Assembly: GCA_005502915.1 (NCBI GenBank)
Contig: SCMT01000023.1
Coordinates: forward strand, 1 to 64,000
Length of the DNA: 64,000 nt
Reading direction: 5' to 3'
DNA from: Lysobacteraceae bacterium 2PB
Lineage (GTDB): Bacteria > Pseudomonadota > Gammaproteobacteria > Xanthomonadales > Xanthomonadaceae
Each line of letters opens with the position of its first letter. The stretch's first letter is position 1. Below the pieces are notes generated by a model. That model searched no databases. It was not told the origin of the DNA and worked only from the letters and a program-made list of their open reading frames with translations. Position numbers and translations under genes: made by a program. Positions 40,781-50,998 of the stretch are shown piece after piece.

Positions 40781-41841
40781 TGCGTCTGCGCCTGCTGCTG
40801 GCGGTAGCGCTGGATGTACTCGGCCACGGCGGAGCGATGCTCGGCGTAGGTCTTCGAGAACACATGGCGGCCGCTGCCGTCCCCCACGGCGACGAAGAAC
40901 AGCGCGTCGCCGGGCGCGGGATTGGCCGTGGCCTGCAGCGCGTCGCGGCCGGGCATGGCGATCGGCGTCGGCGGCAGGCCGTCGCGAGTGTAGGTGTTGT
41001 ACGGCGTGTCGGTGCGCAGGTCGGCCTTGCGGATGTTGCCGGTGTAACTGCTGCCCATGCCGTAGATCACGGTGGGATCGGTTTCCAGGCGCATCGGCAC
41101 CTTCAGGCGACGGACAAACACGCCGGCGATCTGCGGGCGCTCGCTGGCGACGCCGGTTTCCTTCTCGACGATCGAGGCCAGCGTCTGCAGTTCGTACGGC
41201 GTACGCAGCGGCAGGCCCTCGGCGCGGCCTGCCCAGGCTTCGGCCACGGCCTTGTCCATCGCGACCGCAGCGCGCTTGAGCACGTCCAGGTCGGTGTCGC
41301 TGCGCGTGTAGAGATAGGTTTCCGGCAGGAAGCGGCCTTCCGGATGCTCGCCGCCGCGCCCGAGCGCGCGCATCAGCGCGGCATCGTCCATGTCGGCGGT
41401 GGTCTGCTTCAGCGGCGTGGCCTTGGCCAGCGCGGCGCGCAGGTCGCGGATGTTCCAGCCTTCGACGATGGTGAAGCGGTAGCTCAGCACCTTGCCGTCG
41501 CGCATGCGCTCCAGCAGCGTGCGCGGCGTCATGCCCGGCTCCAGCGCGTACTCGCCGACCTGGATCTTCCCGGCGGCGCCGGTGGACTTCGCGAGCAGGC
41601 GCCAGTGCAGCGCATCGACCTCGACGCCCTGCGCAGCGAGCGTGCGGAGTACTTTCGGCAGCGAGTCGCCGGGTTCGACCACCAGCGTCTCGCCCGCTTC
41701 GATCCCGGTCATCGGCGCATCGGCGAAGCCCTCGTAGCGCTGCCAGGCGAAGAACGCGATCGCGCCGACGCCCAGCGCGAACACCAGTGCGATCAACAGC
41801 ACGATCTTGATGAGCCGCTTCAGGATGTGCTTCAAGCCCAC
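40777..41841 (-). CDS. mltG: Endolytic murein transglycosylase MltG
   Basis: 354 residues from a GTG at 41841 with CGAGG 6 nt upstream. An N-terminal membrane helix (IVLLIALVFALGVGAIAFF), a LysM-like segment (ETLVVEPGDSLPKVLRTLA), and the YceG catalytic core with ASIVEKETG (about 222-230), RLETDPTVIYG, SYTGNIRKADL and SPYNTY-type DTPYNTYTRDGLPP. Cuts nascent glycan strands and ends their extension. Overlaps pabC by 10 nt and tmk by 4. Confidence 0.94.
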   Translation of the reverse strand: MGLKHILKRLIKIVLLIALVFALGVGAIAFFAWQRYEGFADAPMTGIEAGETLVVEPGDSLPKVLRTLAAQGVEVDALHWRLLAKSTGAAGKIQVGEYALEPGMTPRTLLERMRDGKVLSYRFTIVEGWNIRDLRAALAKATPLKQTTADMDDAALMRALGRGGEHPEGRFLPETYLYTRSDTDLDVLKRAAVAMDKAVAEAWAGRAEGLPLRTPYELQTLASIVEKETGVASERPQIAGVFVRRLKVPMRLETDPTVIYGMGSSYTGNIRKADLRTDTPYNTYTRDGLPPTPIAMPGRDALQATANPAPGDALFFVAVGDGSGRHVFSKTYAEHRSAVAEYIQRYRQQQAQTQ

Positions 41842-42719
41842 GGGGAACCTCGGTCGATGACGGGAAAGGCGGGATGCGCGTCGGCGAGACGGCGCAGGGC
41901 CTCGCCGACGGCCGGATGCGGCGACCACGCATGGTCGCCGAGCCGGGCCACGGGGAGGATACCGCGCGCCGCGTTGCACAGGACCACGGCCTGCGCGGAC
42001 AGCACGTCCTCGGGCGCCAGCCGGCGTTCCGTGGCGTCGAGCGCGGGCAGCGCCCAGGCGCGACAGACCCCGGCCACGCCGCAGCGGTCCACCGGCGGCG
42101 TCCACCAGCGACCGTCGCGCAGGACGAAGACATTGGCGGCGGTGGCACAGACCACATCGCCGTCGGCATCGCGCATCAGGCCCTCGTCGATGCCGGGGTC
42201 GCGCCATTCCGCGCGCGCCAGCACCTGTTCGAGCCGGTTGCAGTGCTTGATCCCGGCCAGCGCCAGCTGCGTCGCCAGGCGCAGCTCGCACCAGCGCAGC
42301 ACCAGGCCGCCGTCGCGCGGCGCGGGCGGCGACGCCGAGGCCGATACCAGCCAGACCGGCGGTGCATCGATCGGCGGTGCGTAGCCGCGTCCGCCGCTGC
42401 CCCGGGTGAGCACGAGCTTGACCACGGCATCGGGATGCGCGCGCAGCGTCTCGCGCAGCGCGGCATCGAGCGCATCGTCCGAGGGCATCGCGATGCCCAG
42501 CCGCATGGCGCCGCGCAACAGTCGTTCGCGGTGCGCGGGCCACCACGGGATCGCGCCGCCGACCGCACGCATCGTCTCGAACACGCCGTCGCCGTAGGCC
42601 AGGCCACGGCCGGCGGCGAGCACGGTGTCGATGCCGTCGTCGACCGGCGCATCGCCCACGAACACGCGCGGAGCCGACGGATTCGTCTGCGACGAGTGCA
42701 TCAGCGATGGATTCGTCAC
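41832..42719 (-). CDS. pabC: Aminodeoxychorismate lyase
   Basis: 295 residues from the GTG at 42719, chosen for its 4-nt overlap with pabB and GGGAG 7 nt upstream (an ATG at 42701 gives 289). Class IV PLP fold: RGLAYGDGVFETMR, PLP lysine in LAGIKHCNRLEQVLA, and CATAANVFV. Releases pyruvate from ADC to give p-aminobenzoate for folate. Confidence 0.93.
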   Translation of the reverse strand: MTNPSLMHSSQTNPSAPRVFVGDAPVDDGIDTVLAAGRGLAYGDGVFETMRAVGGAIPWWPAHRERLLRGAMRLGIAMPSDDALDAALRETLRAHPDAVVKLVLTRGSGGRGYAPPIDAPPVWLVSASASPPAPRDGGLVLRWCELRLATQLALAGIKHCNRLEQVLARAEWRDPGIDEGLMRDADGDVVCATAANVFVLRDGRWWTPPVDRCGVAGVCRAWALPALDATERRLAPEDVLSAQAVVLCNAARGILPVARLGDHAWSPHPAVGEALRRLADAHPAFPVIDRGSPWA

Positions 42720-44092
42720 GCGCCGGCTCCCAGCGCCTTGAGCAGACCGCGCGCCTTGGCCCGGGTTTCGTCCAGTTCGCGCTGCGGGTCGGAGTCGGCG
42801 ACGATGCCGGCACCGGTGCGGAAACGCAGGCTGTCGCCTTCGACTTCCGCGCTGCGGATCAGGATGTTGAGGTCGAGGTCGCCGTCGCGGTTCAACCAGC
42901 CGAACGCACCGGTGTAGGCGCCGCGACCGACGCCTTCCAGCTCGGCGATGATCTGCATGCAGCGCACCTTGGGGCAGCCGGTGATCGTGCCGCCGGGGAA
43001 CACCGCGCGGATCACGCCACCTGGCGTGATCTCGGGCCTCAGGTGGCCACGCACGTTGCTGACGATGTGGTGTACGTGCGAATAGCTCTCGACCGTCATC
43101 AGTTCGTCGACCTCGACGCTGCCCGGCGTGCAGACGCGGCCGAGGTCGTTGCGTTCCAGGTCGATCAGCATCACGTGCTCGGCGCGCTCCTTCGGATTGC
43201 CGACCAGTTCGCGGATGCGCGCGGCATCGTCGTCGCCGGGAAAGCGCGGACGCGTGCCGGCGATCGGCCGGGTCTCGACCACGTCGCCGCGCACCGACAC
43301 CAGGCGCTCCGGCGAGGAGCTGACCACGGCCCACGGCGCGCCATCGGTTTCACCGGCCAGCAGGCCGGCGAACGGCGCCGGGCTCGCCGCACGCAGGCGG
43401 TCGTACAGCGCGGCCGGATCCAGCGCGTCGTCGAAACGCGCGCGCCAGGCGCGCGACAGGTTGACCTGGAAGATGTCGCCCGCCGCAAGGTAGTCGAGGA
43501 TGCGACGCACGCCCTCGGTGAAGGCCTCGGGCGCGTCGTCCTCGATCGCGAGCGGCGCGCGCCACGCCGGCAGCGGCGCGGGCGCCGACGCGGCGAGATC
43601 GGCGACGATGGCATCGAGCAGGGCCTCGTGGCCGACCTCGGCCACCGCGAAGCATTCGCCGGTGACGTGGTCGCGCAGCACCGCCGCGGGGCAGCGCAGG
43701 GCCAGCGCGACGGGCAGCGCGCCCGGCGCCTGCGGCAGCCGCAGCACCGGCTCGACCTGCGCTGCGAGCTCATAGGCGAGAAACAGCGCCCAGCCGCCAC
43801 GGAACGGCCAGCGCGGTTCCTCGCGCGGCACGCGCAACGCCTGCCATTCGCGATCGAGCGCGGCGAGGAAATCCTGCCCGACGACCTCGCCGTCGGCGTC
43901 GCGCACGCAGCCGTCGCGATCCAGTCGCAGCGATGCACCATCGGCGACCAGGAGCATGTCCCAGCGGCCGAGCGCATGCCCGGCGACCAGCGACGACGAC
44001 GTGGACTGCAGCAGGAGCGGATAACGCGCCGGCGCCTGCCGGTGCAGGCGCAGCAGATCGCAATCCGCAGACAGTGCGCGGGTGACGATCAT
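42716..44092 (-). CDS. pabB: Aminodeoxychorismate synthase component I (PabB), with Ala in the PIxGT motif
   Basis: 458 residues from the ATG at 44092 (GAGGG upstream). Chorismate-binding fold: GDIFQVNLSRAW, SSSPERLVS, ERAEHVMLIDLERNDLGRV, FPGGTITGCPKVRCMQ and GAGIVADSDPQRE. The motif PIAGT (276-280) carries Ala278 where E. coli PabB has the nucleophilic Lys274; anthranilate synthases have Ala there. Adjacency to pabC supports a folate role. Usual E. coli operon lacks pabB here. Confidence 0.88.
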   Translation of the reverse strand: MIVTRALSADCDLLRLHRQAPARYPLLLQSTSSSLVAGHALGRWDMLLVADGASLRLDRDGCVRDADGEVVGQDFLAALDREWQALRVPREEPRWPFRGGWALFLAYELAAQVEPVLRLPQAPGALPVALALRCPAAVLRDHVTGECFAVAEVGHEALLDAIVADLAASAPAPLPAWRAPLAIEDDAPEAFTEGVRRILDYLAAGDIFQVNLSRAWRARFDDALDPAALYDRLRAASPAPFAGLLAGETDGAPWAVVSSSPERLVSVRGDVVETRPIAGTRPRFPGDDDAARIRELVGNPKERAEHVMLIDLERNDLGRVCTPGSVEVDELMTVESYSHVHHIVSNVRGHLRPEITPGGVIRAVFPGGTITGCPKVRCMQIIAELEGVGRGAYTGAFGWLNRDGDLDLNILIRSAEVEGDSLRFRTGAGIVADSDPQRELDETRAKARGLLKALGAGA

Positions 44093-44132
44093 GCGCGGGA
44101 CCCTCGAAGCGTGGGAAAGGCGGGTGTCGCGG

Positions 44133-45371
<1,239 letters not shown>

Positions 45372-45461
45372 GCTCTGATCCTCACTGCTCGCCCGACGAC
45401 GACGGCGATGGCACGCACCGCCGCGCACGGGACGTTTGTTGACGTCTGGCCAAAACGCGCA

Positions 45462-45478
45462 GGGCCGCGATGCGGCCC
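45462..45478 (-). terminator. Hairpin between acpP and fabF, possible attenuator
   Basis: Stem GGGCCGC/GCGGCCC, loop of 3, followed on the minus strand by TGCGCGTTTTGG. The T-run is 6 nt off the stem, so it may only reduce read-through from the abundant acpP transcript into fabF. Confidence 0.45.
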
Positions 45479-45524
45479 CGGCGTGCGCCCGGACATGCAG
45501 CCCGGGCCTGGGTACGAGACCCGA

Positions 45525-45761
45525 TTACTTGACGTGGGCCTTGATGTAATCGATGGCCTGCTGCACCGAGGTGATCTTCTCGGCCTCTTCGTCCGGAATC
45601 TCGCACTCGAACTCTTCTTCGAGGGCCATCACCAGCTCGACGGTGTCGAGCGAGTCCGCGCCGAGATCGTCGACGAACGATGCGCTGTTGGTGACTTCCT
45701 CTTCCTTGACGCCAAGCTGTTCGACCACGATTTTCTTGACGCGTTCTTCGATGCTGCTCAT
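45525..45761 (-). CDS. acpP: Acyl carrier protein
   Basis: 78 residues, acidic, with the phosphopantetheine serine S37 in [11 protein letters not shown]. Carries acyl intermediates. Position between fabG and fabF is conserved. The 132 bp after fabG may hold an additional acpP promoter (TACACTATCC region on the minus strand). Confidence 0.98.
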   Translation of the reverse strand: MSSIEERVKKIVVEQLGVKEEEVTNSASFVDDLGADSLDTVELVMALEEEFECEIPDEEAEKITSVQQAIDYIKAHVK

Positions 45762-45893
45762 GAGTGTTGTACTCCGGGAGGATTGTTGCGGTGGATAGTG
45801 TAAGGGAAAGCCGAGCCCGAGGTGGGGCGCGGCCGTTCTTTTCGATTCAATGACTTAGCGTCGAGCCCCCTGATCGACCGGCGCGTGCCGGGC

Positions 45894-46655
45894 TCAAGGC
45901 ATGTACATGCCGCCGTTGACGTGCAGGGTTTCGCCGGTGATGTAGGCACCGGTGGGACCCGCGAGGAAAGCGACCGCGTTGGCGATGTCGGCGGCCTCGC
46001 CGAGGCGGCCGAGCGCGATCTGGCCCAGGAGGGCTTCGCGCGCCGCGTCCGGCAGCGCACGGGTCATGTCGGTGTCGATGAAGCCCGGCGCCACGACATT
46101 CACGGTGATGCCGCGCGACCCGATTTCCTTCGCCAGCGACTTGCTGAAGGCGATGATCCCGGCCTTGGCGGCAGCGTAGTTGGTCTGCCCCGGGTTGCCG
46201 GTGACGCCGACGACCGAGGCGATGCTGATGATGCGGCCCTTGCGCGCCTTCATCATGCCGCGCATCACCGCCTTGCTGGTGCGGTAGACGCTGGTGAGGT
46301 TGGTCTGCAGGATCGAATCCCACTCCTCGTCCTTCATCCGCATCAGCAGGTTGTCGCGGGTGATGCCGGCGTTGTTGACGAGGATGGAGATCGCGCCGAA
46401 TTCCTTCGCGATGCCGTCGACCAGCGCCTCGACCTCGGCGCCGTCTGCCACGTCGAGCTTGCGGCCGTGGCCGCCCAGCGGCGCCAGGCGCTCGCCGATG
46501 GCCTGCGCACCGGCGTCGGAGGTCGCGGTGCCGATCACGGTCGCGCCCTGCGCGGCCAGCAGGTCGGCGATCGCGGCGCCGATGCCCCGGCTGGCGCCGG
46601 TCACGAGTGCGATGTCGCCTTGCAGCGGCTTGGTGTTCATGGTGTCGATGCTCAT
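45894..46655 (-). CDS. fabG: 3-oxoacyl-ACP reductase
   Basis: 253 residues from the ATG at 46655 (an ATG at 46640 is equally possible). TGASRGIG glycine motif, NNAG, and the intact triad S147, Y160, K164 (YAAAK). NADPH-dependent reduction in fatty acid elongation. Contrasts with the degenerate SDR at 7061-7813. Confidence 0.96.
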   Translation of the reverse strand: MSIDTMNTKPLQGDIALVTGASRGIGAAIADLLAAQGATVIGTATSDAGAQAIGERLAPLGGHGRKLDVADGAEVEALVDGIAKEFGAISILVNNAGITRDNLLMRMKDEEWDSILQTNLTSVYRTSKAVMRGMMKARKGRIISIASVVGVTGNPGQTNYAAAKAGIIAFSKSLAKEIGSRGITVNVVAPGFIDTDMTRALPDAAREALLGQIALGRLGEAADIANAVAFLAGPTGAYITGETLHVNGGMYMP

Positions 46656-46710
46656 GTCGGAAACGGTGGGAGATGCGGCGAGGTCAGCGCGGTGGACGCC
46701 GCGCCGGGAC

Positions 46711-47667
46711 TCATCGCCAGGCGTCGAGCGCGGCCTCGAAATCGCCGACGGCGCCCAGCGCGCGGTTCTCGATCGTCTTGTCGATGCGCTTGTTCAGGCC
46801 GCCCAGCACCTTGCCCGGGCCGCACTCGGCGATGCGGGTCACGCCGCGCGCGGCGAGCGCCTGCACGCAGCCGGTCCACTGCACAGGCAGATACAGCTGG
46901 CGCACCAGGGCGTCGCGGATGGCCTGGATGCCGTCGTGCACTTCGGCATCGACGTTCTGCACGACCGGGATCGACGGCGCGCGCCAGTCCAGGCCATGCA
47001 TGGCCTCGGCGAGGCGGTTGGCGGCATCGCGCATCAGCGGCGTGTGCGAGGGCACGCTGACCGCGAGGCGGGTGACCATGCGTGCGCCGCGGGCCTTGAG
47101 CAGCTCGCTGGCGCGGTCGACGGCCTCGGCGTGGCCGCCGATGACGATCTGGCCGGGGGAATTGAAGTTGGCGGGGACCACGATGCCGGTGCCCGAGGCT
47201 TCCTCGCAGGCTTCGGCGACGACCGCATCGTCCAGGCCGATCACCGCAGCCATCGCGCCGCTGCCTTCGGGCGAGGCGTCCTGCATCAGCTGGCCACGGA
47301 TGCGCACCAGGTGCGCGGCCTCGCGCAGCGACAGCGCGCCGGCGGCGACCAGGGCGCTGTATTCGCCGAGGCTGTGCCCGGCCAGCACGACCGGCGTGGC
47401 GCCGCCCTGCGACTGCCACAGCCGCCAGACCGCGACGCCAGCGGCGAGCAGCGCCGGCTGGGTGAATTCGGTGCGGTTGAGCAGTTCCACCGGGCCGCCC
47501 TGCGACAGTGTCCAGAGGTCGGTGCCTGCGCCGTCGGAGGCTTCCTCGAAGGTGTCGCGGACCAGTCCATGGCGCTCGGACAGCTCGGCCAGCATGCCGA
47601 CGGACTGGGAACCCTGTCCGGGAAACACGAAGGCGAGTGTCGGATCGGTCGGGGAGACTGCAGTCAC
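46711..47667 (-). CDS. fabD: Malonyl-CoA:ACP transacylase
   Basis: 318 residues from the GTG at 47667. FPGQGSQ at the N-terminus, nucleophile S99 in GHSLGEYSAL, catalytic H208 (PSHTPLM). Loads malonyl onto ACP. No ATG fits the family length, so GTG is the likely start. Separated from fabH by 220 bp with odd repeats. Confidence 0.95.
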   Translation of the reverse strand: MTAVSPTDPTLAFVFPGQGSQSVGMLAELSERHGLVRDTFEEASDGAGTDLWTLSQGGPVELLNRTEFTQPALLAAGVAVWRLWQSQGGATPVVLAGHSLGEYSALVAAGALSLREAAHLVRIRGQLMQDASPEGSGAMAAVIGLDDAVVAEACEEASGTGIVVPANFNSPGQIVIGGHAEAVDRASELLKARGARMVTRLAVSVPSHTPLMRDAANRLAEAMHGLDWRAPSIPVVQNVDAEVHDGIQAIRDALVRQLYLPVQWTGCVQALAARGVTRIAECGPGKVLGGLNKRIDKTIENRALGAVGDFEAALDAWR

Positions 47668-47795
47668 GCGGGGGTCCAGCTCGAAACGGGACGGGGATGA
47701 TACGGTCGAAAGCCCCGGTCTGTCTGTACGACGGCGTATGCCGGCAGGCGGCGATCGGCGCGCGCGGATCGGCTGCGGGGAGACAGAAACGGCAA

Positions 47796-47850
47796 GGGCC
47801 CGCCGATCGGCGAGCCCCTGCGTGTCTTGTCTTTTGTCTTGTCTTTTGTC
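47796..47850. repeat. Hairpin and 12-bp tandem repeat in the fabH-fabD spacer
   Basis: A perfect palindrome CGCCGATCGGCG (47801-47812), extendable to GGGC/GCCC with one mismatch, is followed by GTCTTGTCTTTT repeated exactly at 47824-47835 and 47836-47847, then GTC. On the coding (minus) strand the repeat reads A-rich. No gene. Confidence 0.7.
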
Positions 47851-47887
47851 GTGCCGGATGCGCGCGTCGCGCGGACGCGGCCCGGGA

Positions 47888-48898
47888 TCAGTAGCGCAGC
47901 AGCGCCGATCCCCAGGTGAAACCGCCGCCGAAGGCCTCCAGCAGCAGCAGCTGGCCGCGCTGCACCTTGCCCGAACGCACGGCCAGGTCGAGGGCCAGCG
48001 GCACCGAGCCAGCCGAGGTGTTGCCATGCTTGTCGACGGTGACGATCACGCGCTCCATCGGCATGTCCAGGCGCTTGGCCGTGGCCTCGATGATGCGCAG
48101 GTTGGCCTGGTGCGGGATCAGCCAGTCGATGTCGTGGCGATCGAGGTTGTTCGCTTCCAGCGTCTCTTCGACCACCGAATCCAGCGCCTTGACCGCATGC
48201 TTGAACACTTCGTTGCCGGTCATCAGCACGCGCACGCCGGCATTGGGCTCGTCCGGCTTGAATCCGGCGGAGACGCCGACCGGGTTCCACAGCAGCTCCT
48301 TCTTGCCGCCGTCGGCGTGCAGATGGGTGCTGAGCACGCCGGTCTCTTCGTCGGCCTTGAGTACCACCGCGCCGGCGCCGTCGCCGAACAGCACGCAGGT
48401 GCCGCGGTCGTTCCAGTCCAGCATGCGCGTCAGGGTTTCCGCACCGATCACCAGCGCCGTCTTCACCGCGCCGGAGCGGATGAACTTGTCAGCGACGGTG
48501 AGCGCGTAGATGAAGCCGGAACAGGCGGCGTTCACGTCGAACGCGGCGCAGCCCTCGGCACCGAGACGGTGCTGGATGAGGCAGGCGGTCGAGGGGAAGA
48601 TCAGGTCGGGCGTGGTCGTGCCGACGACGATGAGTTCGAGCTCCGACGGCTGCACGCCTGCGGCTTCGAGCGCACGCAGCGCAGCCTGATAGCCCAGTTC
48701 GGAGGTGGTTTCCTCCGCGGAGGCGACATGCCGCTGGCGGATGCCGGTGCGAGTCGCGATCCATTCGTCGCTGGTGTCGACGATCTTCGCGAGGTCGTCG
48801 TTGGTGACCACCTTGGCCGGAAGATGGCTGCCGGTGCCCGCGATGCGCGCGTACACCTGCCTGCTGGAAGCCTGCGGGTTGGATCCGGGAGTGTTCAT
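47888..48898 (-). CDS. fabH: 3-oxoacyl-ACP synthase III
   Basis: 336 residues. Catalytic C126 ([10 protein letters not shown]), H263 (PHQANLRII), N293 (KHGNTSAGS). Starts fatty acid synthesis from acetyl-CoA and malonyl-ACP. No plsX lies between it and rpmF, unlike in E. coli; the 179-bp gap holds only a short hairpin (49055-49070). Confidence 0.96.
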   Translation of the reverse strand: MNTPGSNPQASSRQVYARIAGTGSHLPAKVVTNDDLAKIVDTSDEWIATRTGIRQRHVASAEETTSELGYQAALRALEAAGVQPSELELIVVGTTTPDLIFPSTACLIQHRLGAEGCAAFDVNAACSGFIYALTVADKFIRSGAVKTALVIGAETLTRMLDWNDRGTCVLFGDGAGAVVLKADEETGVLSTHLHADGGKKELLWNPVGVSAGFKPDEPNAGVRVLMTGNEVFKHAVKALDSVVEETLEANNLDRHDIDWLIPHQANLRIIEATAKRLDMPMERVIVTVDKHGNTSAGSVPLALDLAVRSGKVQRGQLLLLEAFGGGFTWGSALLRY

Positions 48899-49077
48899 GT
48901 CCGCCCTGTCACGCCTGTCGATTCAGTGCACCGACGCCCACGCGGTCCTGCGCGGCGACGATGACGATCCTGTCCGAACGCGCCAAACCGGACGCGCGCA
49001 CCACAAACGAGCGCGCCGCGCGAACGGGAGTCGCGCGGCACGGATTGTCGCTGCCGGCGCCGAAGCGCCGCGCGCGA

Positions 49078-49272
49078 TCACTCTTCGTCGACGACCTTGA
49101 CCTTCGGCGCGATGACCTGGCGGCCGCGGTAGTAGCCGTCCTTGGTGACGTGGTGACGCAGGTGGATCTCGCCCGAGGTCGGATCGGTGGCGAGCTGCTT
49201 GGCGGTCAGCGCGTCATGCGAACGACGCTGGCCACGACGGGACGGGGTGACGCGGGATTTCTGCACAGCCAT
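49078..49272 (-). CDS. rpmF: 50S ribosomal protein L32
   Basis: 64 residues: [39 protein letters not shown]. Lacks the four zinc cysteines (C- type L32). Follows yceD on the same strand, the conserved pair. Confidence 0.97.
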   Translation of the reverse strand: MAVQKSRVTPSRRGQRRSHDALTAKQLATDPTSGEIHLRHHVTKDGYYRGRQVIAPKVKVVDEE

Positions 49273-49349
49273 GGAAATTGCTCCAACGTGATACGCAATC
49301 GTGTGAAAAGTGGCGGAACGCGGCGCGGACGCGCGTTCCCGTGACTTCG

Positions 49350-49375
49350 GTTCAACTCAGGTGTTCAACTCAGGT
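49350..49375. repeat. 13-bp exact tandem duplication at the yceD stop codon
   Basis: GTTCAACTCAGGT occurs twice back to back (49350-49362, 49363-49375). The right copy contains the yceD stop (TCA at 49370-49372 on this strand). A duplicate stop lies 13 bp further on. Confidence 0.85.
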
Positions 49376-49885
49376 TTTCTTGAGCGCCGCCAGCGCCGCG
49401 AACGGGTTGGCGACCGCTTCTTCTTCCGCCGTCGCGGCCCAGTCGCGCTCGACCGCTTCGCTGCCCGGCATGGCCGGCACCAGCGGCACGGCGAGGATCA
49501 ACTCGTCCTCGACCAGGTCCGCCGGTCGCATCGCGCCGTCGGCGTCGACTTCCAGCGCTTCGTAGCCTTCCGGCAGCGACGCATCGACGGATTCGTCGCT
49601 GGCGTCGCGCACGAGGGCGAAGCGCTGGTCGATGACGACCGGAAACACGAACCGCTGCAACGTGCGCTGGCAGACCAGCGGCAGATCGGCATCGACGCGC
49701 AACGCCACGAACGGCACCTGCAGCACGTCGTGACCGAATTCGAGGGCGAAGCGAGCTTCTCCTTCGGTATCGGCCAGCAGATCGCGGAGGCGGGGCATCG
49801 CGGCCAGCGGCAGGCGTCCGTCGAAACAGCGCCGCGCTGCCACCATGCGCCAAGCGTCCAGTACGTCGGGCACTTCAGCGGACAT
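49370..49885 (-). CDS. yceD: YceD family protein (DUF177)
   Basis: 171 residues from the ATG at 49885. DUF177 features: DVLQVPFVALRVDADLPLVCQRTLQRFVFPV, then an acidic centre, LILAVPLVPAMPG and a C-terminal NPFAALAALKKT. Linked by neighbourhood to 23S rRNA/L32 production; role partly known in plants and bacteria. Upstream of rpmF. Confidence 0.9.
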   Translation of the reverse strand: MSAEVPDVLDAWRMVAARRCFDGRLPLAAMPRLRDLLADTEGEARFALEFGHDVLQVPFVALRVDADLPLVCQRTLQRFVFPVVIDQRFALVRDASDESVDASLPEGYEALEVDADGAMRPADLVEDELILAVPLVPAMPGSEAVERDWAATAEEEAVANPFAALAALKKT

Positions 49886-50005
49886 AAGACGCGAAATGGT
49901 AGGGGCCGGGGGTGGCCCTGTCAAACCGTGGAGACCGGCGAGCCGATGATTTGCCCCCGGCGGCGGCTGGCGGCAGACTGTCCTCCCCGTCTCCGGGCCA
50001 GTCGC

Positions 50006-50383
50006 GTGACCGCTTTCTCCTTTCCCGTCGTCAGCGCCGTGTTCACGATCGTGATCGTGGCCGGTCTGGGCCTGATCTGGTGGATGTCCCGCCGCACCGA
50101 TCCCCGTCAGCGCGCCGTCACCGAGCTGCTGGACGCCGCGGATGCGCTCGAATCCCGCCTGCGCACCGCCCGGGCCGAGATCGAATCGATCACCGGGGGC
50201 GAGGACGAGACCGTCCGCACCGCTCTGCAGGAAATGCTGCGCCAGCGGCTGTGGCTGCAGCAGCACGGGTCGACCGCCTCGCTGCGCAAGCTCCAGGACA
50301 TGCGCGCCTCGCTGGACCAGGCCCGGAACCGGATCGACCAGCAGCTCACCCTGGTGCAGCAGGCCCGCGGCCCGCAGGCCTGA
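50006..50383 (+). CDS. Small membrane-anchored coiled-coil protein
   Basis: 125 residues from a GTG at 50006 (an ATG at 49946 with GGAG about 13 nt upstream would add 20 residues). One N-terminal helix (FPVVSAVFTIVIVAGLGLIWW) then a charged helical region (about 35-120) rich in Gln/Arg/Leu with heptad-like spacing. No family recognised. Divergent from yceD, 25 bp before maf; probably co-transcribed with it. Confidence 0.65.
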   Translation: MTAFSFPVVSAVFTIVIVAGLGLIWWMSRRTDPRQRAVTELLDAADALESRLRTARAEIESITGGEDETVRTALQEMLRQRLWLQQHGSTASLRKLQDMRASLDQARNRIDQQLTLVQQARGPQA

Positions 50384-50408
50384 CCCGACCTCCCGCACGC
50401 ACCCGCCC

Positions 50409-50987
50409 ATGCCACGACTGATCCTCGCCTCCACCTCGGCCTACCGCCGGGCCCTGCTCGAACGCCTGGGCCTGCCCTTCGACACCGCACGACCCGACGT
50501 CGACGAGACGCCGCTCTCCGACGAGACGCCGCAGGCCCTCGCCGTGCGCCTGGCCCGCGCCAAGGCCGAGGCGGTGCTCGACCCGGGCCAGCCGGACCTG
50601 TGGGTGATCGGCTCCGATCAGGTGGCCGAACTCGACGAGGAACCGCTGGGCAAACCCGGCAGCGCGGCGCGCGCCGAGGCGCAGCTGCGCGCGATGTCCG
50701 GACGCGAGGTGCGCTTCCTCACCGCCGTGTGCCTGGCCGGCCCGGGCGGCCGCCGGCTGGAGGCGCTGGACGTGACCACCGTGCACTTCCGGCCGCTGTC
50801 CAACGGCGAGATCGCCCGCTATGTCGACCGCGAGCGCCCGCTGGACTGCGCCGGCAGCTTCAAGTCCGAGGGCCTGGGCATCACCCTGTTCGAGGCGATC
50901 GAGAACCGCGACCCGACCGCCCTGGTCGGCCTGCCCCTGATCGCCACCGCCCGGCTGCTACGCGAGGCAGGGTTCGTGGCGCCTTGA
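50409..50987 (+). CDS. Maf-like nucleotide pyrophosphatase (YceF type)
   Basis: 192 residues from the ATG at 50409. LILASTSAYRRALLERLGLPF, DETP, GSDQVAEL, and the later SGREVRFLTAV and GSFKSEGLGI, where the shape GSDQV and FKSEG is typical of the YceF (7-methyl-GTP pyrophosphatase) branch. Cytosolic house-cleaning enzyme. Divergent from yceD-rpmF as in E. coli. Confidence 0.92.
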   Translation: MPRLILASTSAYRRALLERLGLPFDTARPDVDETPLSDETPQALAVRLARAKAEAVLDPGQPDLWVIGSDQVAELDEEPLGKPGSAARAEAQLRAMSGREVRFLTAVCLAGPGGRRLEALDVTTVHFRPLSNGEIARYVDRERPLDCAGSFKSEGLGITLFEAIENRDPTALVGLPLIATARLLREAGFVAP

Positions 50988-50998
50988 GCCCGCGCTCC

